Shown: piece by piece, positions 62,027 through 64,000 of the stretch
Numbering within the stretch: the first letter of the stretch is position 1
Layout of the letters: every line of letters starts with the position of its first letter
Position numbers and translations under genes: made by a program
Origin: Pontiella sulfatireligans
GTDB taxonomy: Bacteria; Verrucomicrobiota; Kiritimatiellia; Kiritimatiellales; Pontiellaceae
Assembly: GCF_900890705.1 (NCBI RefSeq)
Contig: NZ_CAAHFH010000001.1
Coordinates: 2,170,001 to 2,234,000 of the forward strand
Length of the DNA: 64,000 bases
Direction of reading: 5' to 3'
The notes under the pieces: model-generated
The model's database searches: none
Seen by the model: the letters and a program-made list of their open reading frames with translations, nothing else
Told to the model about the DNA's origin: nothing

Positions 62027-64000
62027 ATTCGTTCCTTTTTAATTCATAAGACTCGGCATAGCTGAAGACGCGCAGTGCGGATTCAGCCTGCTTCAAGGAT
62101 ATCGGTTGTTCGAACATCACCTCAATTTCGCGCGGTTCGTTCGGCCACAGATCAATAAAATTATCGCTTAGGGTAAATCGCCCGCAATCGTCGAAGTCGA
62201 GCATGACCTTGGGCGAAACATGCCCGGCGGAGATTACAACACGCGCCGTGCAATCCGCAGTCTGGCTGATTTCCGAGCAAATCCCCGCCTGCTTAAACTC
62301 CATCTGCTTCGGAGCGCAGAAATAGAGCGAGTGTTCGGACTGCGGCTGCCCCGCGGCGGATAAGCGGGTGCGCAACACAAAGCGGCTGCGGTCGCTGCTA
62401 TCGAAAATGTCCGTAAAATCCCGCTTTAGCTGGCAACGCGAAACACCCGGCTCAAGCTCCACCGCCGTCTGCCCCTCCAACTGGACCGATCCATCGTCGA
62501 CCCGGAACAGGATCCAATCAAGAATTCCTTCCCCCGCGGGGAGTCCGGCATCATAAACCGTCCAGAGTTCTGCCCCGTGAACCGTTGAAATAATCGAGTT
62601 CGAGGTCACAAGCATCTGCTCTTCGCCCAGCCACTTGGCCGAAACCGAACACGGTGCGAAAAAGCGTCTGGCCTCATACTGAAGCGCACGCCAGCGCCCA
62701 TCAAACTCAATCCCCGACCAGGAGATGGCGGGCCAGAAATCATTCATCTGCCAATACAAAGCGCCCATGGTTTGCGGCATGCAGCGACGGGTATGCTCAA
62801 CCGTCATCCGCACATAAAACGCCTGCACCAGCTGGGACAGATAGGCCGTCGCGGCATAATCCTTCGGCATTCGGTGAAGTTGCATCATATAGTTAAAGTT
62901 GACCCGGGTCGCCTCGCCGCGTTTCTGGCGATGCGTCATTTCAGGCCCCGTTATGTTGAGGTCATTGACGACTCCTTTGAGGATGGCCGGGTGCGGATAG
63001 GCCTGCATGCCGAATTCCGACAGGAATCGCGTCTCTAGTTTCGAGATATTCTCGATCGGGGTTCCATACATCACATTATCCCAATAGTGCACATCGCCGC
63101 TCTCCGGGTTGTTCGGATCGCCGAGGTCAAACCCTTCCGGATTGAATGCGGATCCCGGAATATACGCCATGCCCGGGCAGTGCTCCTTTACGGCATCGGG
63201 CAGCAAATGGTTAAAAAGCGTATCATAGTTTTTCACGCGCTCTTCATCTTTGCCGACCATGCAGTACGCCATGTTTTCCATCTCATTGTTCCCGCACCAA
63301 AGCCCGATATGAGAATGATGCCGGAGCCGCTTCACCTGATAGTCGGCTTCACGCTGAATGGAGTGATACAGCTCTTCCGTCGGATAATAGGCATTGGCAA
63401 ACATGAAATCCTGCCAGACGATGATGCCGTTTTCCGCACACGCGTCATAAAACGCATCATCCTCATACAATCCACCACCCCAGTTACGCATCATATTCAT
63501 ATGGGACGAACGGGCACTCCCGATCAACTCCCTGTATTTCTCCGGAGTGACCTCACTGTAAAAAGGGTGCGCCGGAATCCAATTGGACCCCTTGGCAAAA
63601 ATGGGAACACCATTCACCACAAACTGGAAACTGGTTCCCCACTGATCCGGGTTCTGCTCCAGTTTGACATCACACAAAGCAATGCGCCGTTCCCAGACAT
63701 CAACCGGAGTGTCTCCATCCAGCAGAGAGACCCGCAACTGATAAAGCGGATGCTCGCCGAGGCCATGACACCACCACAACTGCGGATCTTTTACGTCGAG
63801 CTCGAACTCCGGCCCGTCCGCCTCGGCCTGTGCAACACATTCTTCCTCAAAAAACAGCTCCACGCGATACCGGGCGGAAGCATCCTCTTCAGCCAGTTCA
63901 GGCAACAGCTTGAGCGTAACGCACGCCGGGTCGAAAACCTGCTCAACCAAAACCGAATCAATGCGGTTGCCGGACCGAAGCTCTAGGCGGATCGGACGGT
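61932..64000 (-). CDS. GH2 beta-mannosidase, N-terminus beyond the window
   Basis: About 689 codons visible; the frame is open to the right edge, so the sugar-binding N-terminal domain is cut off. The glycosidase 2 barrel contains WCGNNEMEN (acid/base Glu, near base 63284) and RFLSEFGMQAYP (nucleophile Glu, near 63017), and PIFAKGSNWIP and MRNWGGGLYEDDAFYD are typical beta-mannosidase blocks. It should release beta-linked mannose (or a related sugar) from oligosaccharides. The C-terminal 32 codons overlap the next gene. Confidence 0.9.
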   Translation of the reverse strand, partial: RPIRLELRSGNRIDSVLVEQVFDPACVTLKLLPELAEEDASARYRVELFFEEECVAQAEADGPEFELDVKDPQLWWCHGLGEHPLYQLRVSLLDGDTPVDVWERRIALCDVKLEQNPDQWGTSFQFVVNGVPIFAKGSNWIPAHPFYSEVTPEKYRELIGSARSSHMNMMRNWGGGLYEDDAFYDACAENGIIVWQDFMFANAYYPTEELYHSIQREADYQVKRLRHHSHIGLWCGNNEMENMAYCMVGKDEERVKNYDTLFNHLLPDAVKEHCPGMAYIPGSAFNPEGFDLGDPNNPESGDVHYWDNVMYGTPIENISKLETRFLSEFGMQAYPHPAILKGVVNDLNITGPEMTHRQKRGEATRVNFNYMMQLHRMPKDYAATAYLSQLVQAFYVRMTVEHTRRCMPQTMGALYWQMNDFWPAISWSGIEFDGRWRALQYEARRFFAPCSVSAKWLGEEQMLVTSNSIISTVHGAELWTVYDAGLPAGEGILDWILFRVDDGSVQLEGQTAVELEPGVSRCQLKRDFTDIFDSSDRSRFVLRTRLSAAGQPQSEHSLYFCAPKQMEFKQAGICSEISQTADCTARVVISAGHVSPKVMLDFDDCGRFTLSDNFIDLWPNEPREIEVMFEQPISLKQAESALRVFSYAESYELKRNEYDELEKKYDPGGFDRPRYECAKPVGVKSSVC

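Overview
The window looks like chromosomal DNA of a marine polysaccharide degrader of the PVC group. A Kiritimatiellota bacterium of the Pontiella kind is my best guess. This is inferred from nine full-length S1-type sulfatase genes in about 34 kb, the LamG and beta-helix secreted proteins, EF-hand-like DxDGDxxxNxxEY tails, and many different insertion sequences. No 16S gene or other decisive marker is present.

Layout. Bases 1-15.9 kb are ordinary housekeeping DNA: an FAD-linked oxidoreductase, a zinc-ribbon protein, RmuC, MutS, a membrane/TPR protein, a YkgJ-type cysteine-cluster protein, a SurA/PrsA-like parvulin lipoprotein, an ArsB/NhaD-type permease beside a PTS-EIIA/CBS protein, a CBS protein, HypA, a DUF3859-like protein, TrmB, a 49-residue protein missed by length cut-offs, and tRNA-Gly(TCC). 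A decayed transposon (3221-4193) sits between rmuC and mutS.

Bases 15.9-23.8 kb, just after the tRNA, form an accessory zone. It holds an ISL3-type element with an exact 8-bp target duplication, an unknown acidic protein, an ISAs1-type element whose transposase carries an N-terminal DruA/DUF4338 domain (frameshifted), a cluster of small unknown ORFs truncated at one end, and an IS66-type element without a target duplication.

Bases 23.8-64 kb form one large catabolic locus transcribed leftward. The only plus-strand gene in it is an IS4-type transposase. Read in transcription order from the right edge: a GH2 beta-mannosidase (open at the edge), a secreted beta-helix protein, an iduronate-sulfatase-like enzyme, a beta-helix protein without signal peptide, a second secreted beta-helix protein, four more sulfatases, a Tat-exported DUF3604/PHP protein, then a repeated and rearranged array of solenoid/lectin-like proteins, LamG proteins and sulfatases. 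Most products carry export signals, so desulfation and backbone cleavage probably occur outside the cytoplasm. No SusC/SusD pair is present.

The most striking part is 27.4-42.4 kb. A block [solenoid protein - LamG protein - sulfatase - sulfatase] has been duplicated and then reworked. One result is an intact 1191-residue open frame in which a sulfatase without its stop codon runs into a solenoid protein lacking exactly its signal peptide. Other results are a LamG gene cut down to 119 codons and scraps of sulfatase genes nearby. This is a visible case of multi-domain secreted enzymes arising by unequal recombination.
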